64,000 bases of DNA. Origin: Gemmatimonadota bacterium. Its GTDB lineage: Bacteria > Latescibacterota > UBA2968 > GCA-2709665. The notes below the pieces were generated by a model that saw nothing but the letters and a program-made list of their open reading frames with translations, made no database searches and was not told the DNA's origin. The stretch is from contig JAPPFJ010000002.1 of NCBI GenBank assembly GCA_028877215.1, forward strand, positions 52,302-116,301. The letters run 5' to 3'. Made by a program: the position numbers and the translations under genes. Shown piece by piece: positions 52,128 through 60,713 of the stretch (its first letter is position 1; each line of letters starts with the position of its first letter).

Positions 52128-53429
52128 ATGGAAGAGCTACAACTTTTCGGAGGCTTCGCTCGAACCGACATCACGCCCGAACTCGGTATTCTACTGATGG
52201 GCTACCCCGATCCGGACCGGAAAGCGGAGTCTGTCCGCGACCCATTGCAGGCACACGCCCTTGTTTTGAGGCAAGGGGAGACGACAGCGGTCCTGATCAG
52301 TCTGACGGTCTGCATTCTTGATGACGCAGGTGTAGAATCGATTCGGCGGGGTATCCAGGAACAGACCCGCATACCTGCGGACAGCATTGTCGTCTGTACC
52401 GTTCAGACGCATTCCGCCCCCTGCACGATGACGTGTTGGGGATGGTGCGATAGGGACGAGACCTATGTCGACCTGCTCGTGAGCCGGAGCATCAAAGCGG
52501 CTGTGAAAGCCAGTCAGAATTTGAAGAAGATCCAGGTCGGCATTGGGACGACTGAAAGTGATGTGGGCGTAAATCGCAGAGCGATCAAGGCTGACCACAC
52601 GGTTGGGCTGGGATACAACCCCTGGGGAATCTACGACCCGGAAATGACGGTTGTCTGCTTTCAATGCGCAGACGGTCCTCTGGCAACCCTGATTCACTAC
52701 GGCGCACACCCCACCGTTCTTTCAAGCAAGAGCAGAGCGATCTCGCGCGATTGGCCTGGGGTGATGATCGATCGGGTCGAAGACCTTACTGGCGCTCCGG
52801 CGCTTTTTGTCAACGGTGCGGTGGGCGATATAGCTCCCCGGAGCAATATCCTTGGTTCTGTCGGAGACGGAGAGGCCGCGTTGCTGGAGGTCGGCACGCG
52901 GGCGGGGATGGATGCCATGCGGGCCATTCGCGCCATCAAGGAATTCCGTAACGTGGAGCTGGGCGTCACGACCGGTGCATACCAATTGCCCTACAGGCCT
53001 TTGCCCCCGGAGGATGAAGCCAGCCGCAATCTTGCAGAGGCTGAGCCTCATCGGAACGAATACGGTAGAGGCATGTGTGAATACAAATATTGGCAGGCCG
53101 TTGTCAGATCTCAGCAGGCCGCGCCAGTTTCCGGCAAGAACTATCTCCAGGTCATTCTGCGCCTCGGTCCGATCGCAATCGTGCCGTTTCCGGGAGAACC
53201 ATTTGCTGAAATCGTCCTTCGCCTTCGTGATTTCAGTCCCGCGCAATACACGCTTTGCGCCAGTACGTCCTGTGGGAGCAACGGATACTTCGTAACGCGT
53301 GAGTCCCTGGACCGGGGCGGGTATGAGGTTTGGGTCGCCAGAGCAATGGGAGCGTATACCCTGGCGGAGAATATTGATGATGTACTCGTAGAGGAAAACA
53401 TGAGGCTTCTTACGGAAGCCTACGCATAA
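52128..53429 (+). CDS. Neutral/alkaline ceramidase-like protein
   Basis: 433 residues. Resembles the N-terminal domain of neutral ceramidase: FARTDITPELGILLMGY at the start, QTHSAPCTM near residue 85, D-V-G-V-N-R-R near residue 147, LIHYGAHPTVLSSKSRAISR near residue 190 and the nucleophile-like FVNGAVGDIAPR. Length is about two-thirds of a full ceramidase and lacks its C-terminal Ig-like domain; no signal peptide is seen. Many bacterial homologues are of unknown substrate. Confidence 0.85.
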   Translation: MEELQLFGGFARTDITPELGILLMGYPDPDRKAESVRDPLQAHALVLRQGETTAVLISLTVCILDDAGVESIRRGIQEQTRIPADSIVVCTVQTHSAPCTMTCWGWCDRDETYVDLLVSRSIKAAVKASQNLKKIQVGIGTTESDVGVNRRAIKADHTVGLGYNPWGIYDPEMTVVCFQCADGPLATLIHYGAHPTVLSSKSRAISRDWPGVMIDRVEDLTGAPALFVNGAVGDIAPRSNILGSVGDGEAALLEVGTRAGMDAMRAIRAIKEFRNVELGVTTGAYQLPYRPLPPEDEASRNLAEAEPHRNEYGRGMCEYKYWQAVVRSQQAAPVSGKNYLQVILRLGPIAIVPFPGEPFAEIVLRLRDFSPAQYTLCASTSCGSNGYFVTRESLDRGGYEVWVARAMGAYTLAENIDDVLVEENMRLLTEAYA

Positions 53430-53738
53430 GGAAACGCATAACGCGGGATGAGGAGACGGACGCGACGGCGCCCTGGATCCTGGACGAGGCGTCGGGTCGG
53501 TGAAAAGGGGGGCTTCCTGCCCAATCCACGTTCGAGCCGGTTTTCCTTGCTCTGAGCGGACACACAATGTATCTTAAACACAGTAACAAGCCGACTGGTT
53601 TTTGCTACGCCCATGTACTCCCCCCACATGGTATCCCCGACCTGACGACGATCCAATTCCGAAAGCCAGCCTCTACGACGATCGCTGTTCCCTTGAGTGT
53701 CTCCCCCCAGAGGCCTTCACCTGAACAGGACCATACCC
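53430..53738. other. Intergenic stretch without recognisable feature
   Basis: 309 bp between the ceramidase-like and purC-like genes. Contains a box-like GCATAAC (53417-53423 region just before it) but no palindrome or core, and no coding sequence I can support. Confidence 0.5.
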
Positions 53739-54791
53739 ATGCTAAATGAATCCCAGATCAGAGAACTTGTGGCCGACAGCGGGGCACGCGTCAACGAAGG
53801 GCGTCCGATCAAGCAGATTATCGCCGATGGTGATCTTCCGCGTCTCGATGGCTGCACCATCCTGGAGGGGAAGGTATCGGACTCGGTGTTTGGCGAGAAC
53901 CTCGCGACCAACGAAGGCCAGCCGATCCGGCTGATGTTCCGGAACAACCGGATATCGACGCACGATGTGAATCGCGGGGCCATCCCGTTCAAAGATCAGG
54001 TGCTGGCTGCCAATCATGACCACATGTTGCGTCTGGTGGAACACGTATTGGGCAGTTCTCAGTTCAAGGTGCCCGGTCTTCAGGCCAGTTCGACGGTGAT
54101 TCCGTCAGAGAATCTGAAGCTGATCATGGTGGAGAACGTCCTTCGGATGTATAACGCCGAGAGCAGCACCTCGACGTCCCTCTTTCAACACTGGCTGCAG
54201 GCCAGGGAGGCGGGTGAGGCGACGCTCGACTATGCGGGCCATCAGATCGACGTGGATCAGTTGTCCGCCAATGGCGTGCTGCCATACCTGATGGATACGC
54301 CGAGTACCAAGGACAAGGTGGATCGTACGATTGATCCGCAGTATCTCTTTGACAACAATGTCTGCACGCCCGGCCAATACAACGAGCTCCGCAACGCATC
54401 CATCATGGCTTTCGGGATGGTCTCCCAGTATCTCGCCGAGCGCGGAATGATCCTCGTGGACACGAAGACGGAACACGGGGTCAACACAGAAGGTCGGATC
54501 GTGGCGGCAGACGAATTGTACACGATGGACTCGAGCCGCTTCTGGCGTATGGACGGCGGCGGGCAGCCGCTGACGCGGGATGGCAAACCGGTTTCGTTTT
54601 CGAAGGAATTCGCGCGAGGAATGGTTACGGAGAAGGACCAGCAGTTCACGGAAGAGCAGGCGGGAGAAATCGCTGTCCGCTACATTCAGGGTCTGCAGCA
54701 TCTAACGAGCGAGGCATTCGAGCCGGATCTGCGGCCCCGCGATCAACGCATCGTTGAATCGACCAATCTCATTCTGGACCATCTGCTATAG
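53739..54791 (+). CDS. purC: SAICAR synthetase-like protein (PurC type)
   Basis: About 350 residues. PurC joins CAIR and aspartate in purine synthesis. Seen: L-E-G-K-V-S-D-S-V, RLMFRNNRISTHDVNRGAIP then FKDQVLAANHDH, VLRMYNAESSTSTSLFQHWL, ILVDTKTEHGVN and ELYTMDSSRFWR, all matching the SAICAR synthetase fold. ATG 53739 chosen over upstream codons. Longer than E. coli PurC (237) and like the long bacterial form. Its presence among accessory genes is unusual; no other purine gene is adjacent. Confidence 0.85.
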   Translation: MLNESQIRELVADSGARVNEGRPIKQIIADGDLPRLDGCTILEGKVSDSVFGENLATNEGQPIRLMFRNNRISTHDVNRGAIPFKDQVLAANHDHMLRLVEHVLGSSQFKVPGLQASSTVIPSENLKLIMVENVLRMYNAESSTSTSLFQHWLQAREAGEATLDYAGHQIDVDQLSANGVLPYLMDTPSTKDKVDRTIDPQYLFDNNVCTPGQYNELRNASIMAFGMVSQYLAERGMILVDTKTEHGVNTEGRIVAADELYTMDSSRFWRMDGGGQPLTRDGKPVSFSKEFARGMVTEKDQQFTEEQAGEIAVRYIQGLQHLTSEAFEPDLRPRDQRIVESTNLILDHLL

Positions 54792-54912
54792 ACCGAAACG
54801 GGCGCAGGTCGACACTGCCCTTCTCCTCGACCTTCCGGGTGATGGCGTGCCGGAAGGGGTAAGGCCGGTGAAGGTGGCGTGGGTTGGACCTCATCGAGGA
54901 GTTGAAACAAAA

Positions 54913-54940
54913 GGGGCTTACGTCGTGCGACGTAAGCCCC
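54913..54940 (+). terminator. Hairpin downstream of the purC-like gene
   Basis: Perfect 12-bp inverted repeat GGGGCTTACGTC / GACGTAAGCCCC with a GTGC loop. No T-tract follows, so it may end transcription weakly or act as a transcript stabiliser. Confidence 0.55.
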
Positions 54941-55018
54941 GCTGCGTTATACGGAGCAGAAACAGCCCGGACGTTCTGCGGAACGCAAGTCAGACCTTTC
55001 GGAGATACGAGTGTCAAT

Positions 55019-57154
55019 ATGGGAACGAAGATAGGGCTGATCCTCCTCTCCCTCGCCGTCGGCGCCGCGGCGGCGGAGGAGGGCCTCGTGGCGCACTACA
55101 TGTTCGATGAGGGGGCCGGCTCCGTGGCCGGCGATGCCTCGGGCCACGGCCTCCAGGGCGCCATTCACGGGGCCGAGTACGTGGAACTGGATCAGGGCTA
55201 CGCCCTCCGCTTCGACGGGGTGGATGACTACGTGGAGATCCCGGACTCGGAGATGCTGAGACTCTCCGATGCGGTCACGGTGACCTGCTGGGTGAACACG
55301 TCCGTCAGATCCGGGCAGACCGTACTGTCGAAGAACGGCTGCAGCACGCTGCGCCAGAACTACCGGCTCAGCCTCGGCCAGAACGCGGTCCGGTTCTCCC
55401 TGGTGGAGTGTCCCGAGCACGGCAAGAGCGCCGCCGGCGGAGGCGTCCGGCAGGACAGCTGGTTTCACCTGGCCGGCAGGTACGACGGCGACGGGATCAG
55501 GGTTTACGTGAACGGCGGCCTGAGAGGGCGGTACGGTGAGCCCTTCGCGACCGGCACCCTGGAGGCGCCGATGTACATCGGCGCCAGCTTCTACGGCTCC
55601 GGCCTGGGCGGCCACTTCACGGGTCAGATCGACGACGTCCGGGTGTACAACCGCGCCCTGTCAGACCGGGAGATCGTCACTCAATACGAGGCGGAAAAGG
55701 ACCTGAGGATATCGATGCGGGATCGCCTGATGGCGCAGACCACGCCGGTGGTGGAGAGGGACACCAGGCCGCCGGCGCTCGTGCTCCCCAGCCCCGCGCC
55801 GGACACGAGGGTCGACGGTTCGCCGGTCATCTCGGCTGTCTTCGATGACGAGGGCTCGGGCATCGACGTCGCCTCCGTGCGGGTCCTGCTGGACGGCGAG
55901 GACGTCACCGCCGGCGCCGCCGTAGCGGAGGGCGGATTCACCTTCTCGGAGACCGGAGCCCTGGAGGACGGCATCCACCAGGTGGAGGTGGTCGTCAACG
56001 ACCGCGCCGGCAACGCCGGCAATCGACTGCGCTGGCGCTTCGGCGTCAACGAGCCGGTTTCATTGGAGTCGCGTTTCGACGGGGACGTGTTTCGCGTCAA
56101 CGGCGAGCCCTTTTTTCCGGTGGGAATCTACTCGTCGAACGTCTCACCCACGAGCAGGATGCCCTATATCGCCCAGGCGGCCGAGGCCGGGATCAACTAC
56201 AAGCTGATCGGCGAAGGCGCCGGGGAGATGCTGGACGATCTGCTGGATCTCGGGATGAAGGGGCTGGTGCACGTGTACTACGCCTCGCTGGCCCTGGGCA
56301 GAGGCGAGCCCGGGCAACTCACGGAGGTGGTGCAGCAGGCGAAGGACCACCCGGCCATGCTGGGGTGGTGGAACGAGTACGCCAGCGACAACCAGTCTCC
56401 CCTGGCGACCGAGACCTACGAGCTCATCCGGCAGCACGACACGGACCACCCGGTCATCTTCATGCTCACATGGGGTGGGAGACTCAGCGACGCTTACTTC
56501 GTTTACGGCTACCCAATTCTGAACCCGCTGCTGCCCGACGACTCGATCACCTCGATCTACGAGCTGGTCCTCGTCGATGCCTTCGAGGCTGCGCGGGTGG
56601 AGGGCAAGGGCAAGCATGTTTGGTTCATCTCCCAGGCCTTCGACTATCGTCTCGACAGCAAGCGCGGCGAGGTCGTAACCCTCGAAGGGGGTTTCCGGCC
56701 CAGTCGCGAGGAGATTCGGTCCATGAACTACCTCGCCCTGACGAGGGGTGTCAAAGGGCTGCTGTTCTACGCGCCCGGGGGCGAGATTCCCGGCACGGAG
56801 TACACCGACGACGTGGCCATCTATCCGCGGCAATGGACCGAGGTGCTCAAGGTCGCCAGCGAGGTGCGACATCTGGCCCCCATACTGGCGGCGGGCACCC
56901 AGGTACAAGGCGTGCGGCTCGAGCAGGAGGGCGACGCCATTCACTTCATCGAGCGGCTGCACGACGGCGTCCACACCCTGATCGCCGTCAACGTGGAACC
57001 GGCCCTGGTCCTGGGCACGTGGCGGTTCGACCGGCCAGTTCAGCCCAGGGTGCTGTTCGAGGATCGCATGGCGCAGAGCGAATCCCGTGAGTTCATCGAT
57101 CTGTTCCTGCCGCTGGAGGTCCACGTGTACCAGTGGGCGGACGCGGGAGACTGA
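55019..57154 (+). CDS. Secreted LamG/Ig-like/glycosidase-like multidomain protein
   Basis: 711 residues from ATG 55019. Signal peptide (LILLSLAVGAAAA), then a LamG/concanavalin A-like domain (residues 20-215: LVAHYMFDEG, YVEIPDSEMLRL, GQIDDVRVYNRALSD), an Ig-like stretch (about 250-340, DDGS-rich) and a C-terminal TIM-barrel-like glycosidase domain (360-700: GEPFFPVGIYSSNVS, MLGWWNEYASDN, VIFMLTWGG). A surface polysaccharide-degrading enzyme is likely; catalytic residues are not assignable by eye. An upstream in-frame stretch runs through the hairpin and is not used. Confidence 0.8.
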   Translation: MGTKIGLILLSLAVGAAAAEEGLVAHYMFDEGAGSVAGDASGHGLQGAIHGAEYVELDQGYALRFDGVDDYVEIPDSEMLRLSDAVTVTCWVNTSVRSGQTVLSKNGCSTLRQNYRLSLGQNAVRFSLVECPEHGKSAAGGGVRQDSWFHLAGRYDGDGIRVYVNGGLRGRYGEPFATGTLEAPMYIGASFYGSGLGGHFTGQIDDVRVYNRALSDREIVTQYEAEKDLRISMRDRLMAQTTPVVERDTRPPALVLPSPAPDTRVDGSPVISAVFDDEGSGIDVASVRVLLDGEDVTAGAAVAEGGFTFSETGALEDGIHQVEVVVNDRAGNAGNRLRWRFGVNEPVSLESRFDGDVFRVNGEPFFPVGIYSSNVSPTSRMPYIAQAAEAGINYKLIGEGAGEMLDDLLDLGMKGLVHVYYASLALGRGEPGQLTEVVQQAKDHPAMLGWWNEYASDNQSPLATETYELIRQHDTDHPVIFMLTWGGRLSDAYFVYGYPILNPLLPDDSITSIYELVLVDAFEAARVEGKGKHVWFISQAFDYRLDSKRGEVVTLEGGFRPSREEIRSMNYLALTRGVKGLLFYAPGGEIPGTEYTDDVAIYPRQWTEVLKVASEVRHLAPILAAGTQVQGVRLEQEGDAIHFIERLHDGVHTLIAVNVEPALVLGTWRFDRPVQPRVLFEDRMAQSESREFIDLFLPLEVHVYQWADAGD

Positions 57155-57171
57155 ACCAGGCAGAGCCTTAA

Positions 57172-57359
57172 CCTTGATTCGTCATTTTTCGCGGACGTTA
57201 ATTCGAATATGTGCCAGTTTATAAAGGCGATTAGAAGGCGGATTACCAAGATACACCAGGTCACTCGACGTGAAGGAAAAAACGTCCTTCTATACGTCGA
57301 TTACGCCCCGGTTCGGAGGGTTTTATCGCGTAGCCGCGTTGCTGTTTTTCCCATTGAGG
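57172..57359 (+). mobile_element. MITE-1 copy 7 (TSD TTAA)
   Basis: 188 bp, flanked by TTAA at 57168-57171 and 57360-57363. Lies 14 bp downstream of the glycosidase-like stop codon and 25 bp upstream of the GNAT gene. Confidence 0.9.
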
Positions 57360-57387
57360 TTAATTGTCCTGCGATATACGGTGGACC

Positions 57388-57837
57388 ATGACAGACATAC
57401 TGGTGAGACTTGCTGGCAAGGCAGACGTCGAGTGGTGTGTTAAGACTGCCACATTAGACTCGAGTCGATTTGCCGAGCAGATCTCCGGCATAAACGAAGT
57501 GATCGTCGCGGAATTGCAGGGTGAACTCGTGGGAATGCTTCACCTGTGCTTTTTGTGGCCGGGACATGATGGCGGCACCGCGTTCATCAGCCTGATTAGA
57601 GTATTGTGTGAGCACCAGCGAAAGGGTGTCGGGAAGGCTATGTTGGCGTTCGTAGAAGGTGATCTGCGGCGCCGAGGCCACAGGATCCTGTTGAGTTCGT
57701 GCGTTGTAGATGAATTCGAGCCGCAGACATGGCATAGACACACGGGTTTTTCCGAGTGCGGGTTTCTGGCAGGTTTCCCGTTTGAGGACGACCGGGGGGA
57801 GCTCTTCCTGTTCAAAGAGTTAGCCCCAATACGATAA
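57388..57837 (+). CDS. GNAT-family N-acetyltransferase
   Basis: 149 residues. Acetyl-CoA motif A: ISLIRVLCEHQRKGVGKAML near residue 75 (pattern V-x-x-x-x-R-x-x-G-V-G), and the C-terminal block FEPQTWHRHTGFSECGFLAG is typical of GNAT. ATG 57388 chosen. Substrate unknown. Typical integron cargo. Confidence 0.85.
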   Translation: MTDILVRLAGKADVEWCVKTATLDSSRFAEQISGINEVIVAELQGELVGMLHLCFLWPGHDGGTAFISLIRVLCEHQRKGVGKAMLAFVEGDLRRRGHRILLSSCVVDEFEPQTWHRHTGFSECGFLAGFPFEDDRGELFLFKELAPIR

Positions 57838-57838
57838 A

Positions 57839-57885
57839 GACGGCAACCGGGCGTCGTGATAAAACCTCCCGAAACAGGGCGTAAA
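57839..57885 (-). mobile_element. MITE-1 remnant
   Basis: GGCAACCGGGCGTCGTGATA and AAACCTCCCGAAACAGGGCGT match the reversed right part of MITE-1 (CAACGCGGCGACGCGATAAAACCCTCC...). Only about 45 bp remain; it lies just upstream of the Nudix gene. Confidence 0.65.
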
Positions 57886-57898
57886 CGTCGGAGGACAG

Positions 57899-58477
57899 AT
57901 GGGACCCGAAGGTATGGAGCTGCGACCGTTCAAGACCCTCTCCCGTCGCACTATCATAGATCAGGGTCCGTACCTGACTGTTGAGAGTCATACAGTGGAA
58001 TGGCCGGATGGGCAGGTTATCTCTGACTGGCCATGGATTGTTGGTCCTGACGCTGCGATTGTCCTCGCCACCACTTGTGACGGCAAGTTCCTATGTTTTC
58101 GACAGACGAAGTATGCAGTGGAAGGAACATCCCTGGCTCCAGTAGGAGGAATGATCGAACCTGGGGAAGATCCTCTGGACGCCGCCAAGCGTGAACTACT
58201 GGAGGAGACCGGATTTCAATCGACCGAGTGGATTGACCTCGGCAGCTACACAGTCGATCCCAATCGCGGCGTTGGTATTCGGTACCTATTCCTGGCTCGC
58301 GATGCTGTACTGGTAGCAGAACCTTCGAGCGATGACATCGAGGACCAGGAGCTACTGCATCTTGCTCGCGAAGAGCTCGAGGATGCGTTGAGGACCGGGG
58401 AGTTCAAGGTCTTGTCCTGGGCTGCGGCAGTTTCGTTGGCGCTGCAGTACTTGGCTCACACAGGTGAAAAAGACTGA
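57899..58477 (+). CDS. Nudix hydrolase (ADP-ribose pyrophosphatase-like)
   Basis: 192 residues. Complete Nudix box GGMIEPGEDPLDAAKRELLE then ETGF (G-x5-E-x7-REUxEExGU) near residue 80. Hydrolyses nucleoside diphosphate-linked substrates such as ADP-ribose. GGAGGA 5 bp upstream of ATG 57899; ATG 57914 is possible. Followed by attC-like site L. Confidence 0.9.
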   Translation: MGPEGMELRPFKTLSRRTIIDQGPYLTVESHTVEWPDGQVISDWPWIVGPDAAIVLATTCDGKFLCFRQTKYAVEGTSLAPVGGMIEPGEDPLDAAKRELLEETGFQSTEWIDLGSYTVDPNRGVGIRYLFLARDAVLVAEPSSDDIEDQELLHLAREELEDALRTGEFKVLSWAAAVSLALQYLAHTGEKD

Positions 58478-58547
58478 AAAACAAGAACGGGAAGACCCCA
58501 TTTAGGGTGCCCCTTTTGCCCCTGCAACTCCGAAAACCGGTCCAGAC

Positions 58548-58642
58548 GCATAACAGGTCCACTTGCGCTCCGGCCGCGTTCGCTCCCTTCGGCCTGACGG
58601 CAACCCGCCTGGGCCGGTTCGCAAGTGGCCAAAACGTTAAGC
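58548..58642 (+). other. attC-like site L
   Basis: 95 bp. Left box GCATAAC (58548-58554), outer stem CCACTTGCG/CGCAAGTGG, 9 of 9, right GCCAAAAC and core GTTAAGC (58636-58642), a perfect GTTRRRY. Confidence 0.85.
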
Positions 58643-58762
58643 GCCAAATTTCTCTTGCTGTGGTGGAAGTAGCATAAGAACGCAGAATCAGACCAACAGC
58701 CTAAATCCAAAGCCCGAGATAATTATCAACTATTCGATTGACCGAAAACAAGGGAGGCGAGA

Positions 58763-58885
58763 ATGTTCGGCATAGGTCTTTGGGAAATCCTGCTTGTCCT
58801 CCTCTTGGGCATGATGGGTTTCTGGCTGTGGATGCTCATTGAATGTGCAGTTAAGGAACCGACCATCATGCAGAGAGAGAGGTGA
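58763..58885 (+). CDS. 40-residue membrane peptide, PLDc_N-like fragment
   Basis: M-F-G-I-G-L-W then hydrophobic LLVLLLGMMGFWLWMLIECA with a short polar tail KEPTIMQRER. GGGAGGCG ribosome binding site. Resembles the first part of phospholipase D N-terminal domain-like small membrane proteins (usually 65 or more residues with a second helix), so probably truncated at its 3' end where the next gene begins after 4 bp. Confidence 0.55.
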   Translation: MFGIGLWEILLVLLLGMMGFWLWMLIECAVKEPTIMQRER

Positions 58886-58889
58886 CGCG

Positions 58890-60266
58890 ATGGTACCCTG
58901 GATCTTCGTGCACAATCCCCTGGAGCGCTGGCTGGACGACTACCCGCGCATCTTCGACGCGTGGGAGACGGGAGGGGTGGGCGGCATCGTGGTGGGACGG
59001 ATGTGGCTCAGGAACGAGGCTGGCATGCCGTTGTGGGGGGACACCCTCACCCCCTCGTTTGCGGCGGACCCAAAGGTGTACGCCGCGTTCGGCATCAAGC
59101 CGCCCCCGGAAACGGCCCGCACCCCCGAGAGGGAGAAGCAGCTCCACGCGCTCCTCGACAACGCCGCCTCCCGGGGCTGGCACATCATGATCTTCGACTC
59201 CAGAGACGGGCTCCGGCTGCTCTACCAGCGGGGCCAGGGTACCACCAGCGGCCTAGCCGAGGAGGAGGACCCTTTTGGGGCCATCGAGGTGGCCGCCGGG
59301 GTGCACGACCTGGCCAGTGCCTATCCCCAGGCCCACGGCGTCATCCTGGACCAGCCCGGTGAGACCTTCTACGAACTTGCCTTCCATCGGGGTCAGGCCC
59401 TACTGGAACTGGACGGTCGCATGCGGCACCGCCTGGAAGCCATCGGCGCCGATGTGGAGCGCGTCGCCCGCGGCATGGCGCACCTGAACGAGCGTTTCCA
59501 CAACCTGACTCCGGATCTGGTGCGCTACCACGCGTCCGGCGGCATGCTGGGGGCACTGAACCTGTTCGACCTGAACGAGGATGCCCTGTACTGGCTGCGC
59601 GCCCGCCGCGAAGCGGCGCGGGGGTTCATGCGCGCCGTGCACACGCAGATGCAGAGATTGGGAGGGAAGGTGGAGCTGGGGGGCATTCCGCGCACCGCTG
59701 CTTTCTCGTCACTGACCGGGCACGAATTTGGCGAGATGGCGGAGTACTTCGACTACGTCTGCCCCAAGCACTACTTCTGGCACCGCGGGAATGACGGCCT
59801 CTACGGCACCATGGCCCGCTGGGTGCAGCAGGTCCTGGACTGGAACCCGACCCTGTTGGAGGCAGACGGCTTCGCCGTGGTCAAGGCCTTCCTGGGGCTG
59901 GAGCTTCCCGGGGTGCAGACCCTGGCGGACATGGAACTGGGGTTCCCCGAGGAGTTCTACTCGGAGCTGGTGTACAACGAGACGCGCCGAGCGCTGGAGG
60001 CCATCGGGGATGTGAACAAGGTGATCGCCTGGGTGTCGACGGGGCGCCGTCCGCACGGGGGCGAGCCCATGACCGCCCGCGACCTGCACGGCATCCTGAC
60101 CGCCTCCGAGCGGGCCGGCCTGCAGCGCTTCCTGTTCCAGCCGGACCCTGATCTGAGCGCCCCCGAATGGAGCGTGATCTCCGACCTGTGCGGCAAGCGC
60201 TGGCACCCGAGCCGCGACGGGTACTGGCCCTCGGACTCCAGCAGGCCCGACGCGTTCAGCAGGTAG
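58890..60266 (+). CDS. Glycosidase-like TIM-barrel protein (unassigned family)
   Basis: About 458 residues. Helix/strand pattern of a (beta/alpha)8 barrel: WIFVHNPLERWLDDYPRIFD, FDSRDGLRLLYQ near residue 110, HGVILDQPGETFYELAFHRG near residue 150 and YFDYVCPKHYFWHRGNDGLY near residue 290. No signal peptide. Resembles hypothetical proteins found with sugar-catabolic genes of Planctomycetes/Latescibacterota; I do not assign a GH family. Start 4 bp after the small membrane peptide, GGTGACGCG upstream. Confidence 0.65.
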   Translation: MVPWIFVHNPLERWLDDYPRIFDAWETGGVGGIVVGRMWLRNEAGMPLWGDTLTPSFAADPKVYAAFGIKPPPETARTPEREKQLHALLDNAASRGWHIMIFDSRDGLRLLYQRGQGTTSGLAEEEDPFGAIEVAAGVHDLASAYPQAHGVILDQPGETFYELAFHRGQALLELDGRMRHRLEAIGADVERVARGMAHLNERFHNLTPDLVRYHASGGMLGALNLFDLNEDALYWLRARREAARGFMRAVHTQMQRLGGKVELGGIPRTAAFSSLTGHEFGEMAEYFDYVCPKHYFWHRGNDGLYGTMARWVQQVLDWNPTLLEADGFAVVKAFLGLELPGVQTLADMELGFPEEFYSELVYNETRRALEAIGDVNKVIAWVSTGRRPHGGEPMTARDLHGILTASERAGLQRFLFQPDPDLSAPEWSVISDLCGKRWHPSRDGYWPSDSSRPDAFSR

Positions 60267-60439
60267 GCATGCGCCCGTTGCGGGACTTATCTGCGGGATT
60301 CGTCGCTTCGCCGACTCGGGGAATCGACGTCCCCAGAAACCGGCTAATCACAACGTGATTCACCCAATGCGCCGGAAGGCCCGATCCGCCGCGACCCCTT
60401 GGCAACGGACGCCACAGGCCCTGATCCCCGGCCGGCGTT

Positions 60440-60498
60440 TCCTCGCCGATTTGTTCCCATCGATCTTCTACTTGACTCCTCTGATCTTCCTCGGACAT
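60440..60498 (-). pseudogene. 5' fragment of a methyltransferase gene
   Basis: On the minus strand from ATG 60498: MSEEDQRSQVEDRWEQIGEE, against MSEEDQRSQVEARWEQIGKE of the intact gene at 46381. Similarity stops at about 60440. It is the counterpart of the sulfotransferase fragment at 46398. Confidence 0.8.
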
Positions 60499-60513
60499 CT
60501 GGCCTCCATCTAA

Positions 60514-60704
60514 CCTTGATTCGTAAGTCTTCGGGGACGTTAATTCGAATATGTGCTTGTAAATAAAGGCGATTAAAAGGCGGATTACCAGGATACACCA
60601 GGTCACTGGACGTGAAGGGAAAAGACGTCCGTCTATACGTCGATAACGCCCCGTTTCGGAGGGTTTTAACGCGTCGCCGCGTTGCTTTTTTTTTCGGATT
60701 GAGG
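60514..60704 (+). mobile_element. MITE-1 copy 8 (TSD CTAA) with paralogous empty site
   Basis: 191 bp, flanked by CTAA at 60510-60513 and 60705-60708. The sequence around it (CATCTGGCCTCCATCTAA / CTAAGTTGAATGG) corresponds to the uninterrupted CATCTGGCGTCCTTCTCAGT and TGAATGG at 46379-46404, an empty homologue. Confidence 0.95.
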
Positions 60705-60713
60705 CTAAGTTGA

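Noticed and set aside
22247..60704. Open frame on the reverse strand of MITE-1 copies (TWCILVIRRLIAFIYKHIFE)
   Set aside because: Open in several copies, but the copy at 50714 has a frame change from an A-run length difference, and other copies vary at the ends; the element's terminal repeats and target duplications explain its conservation better than coding.
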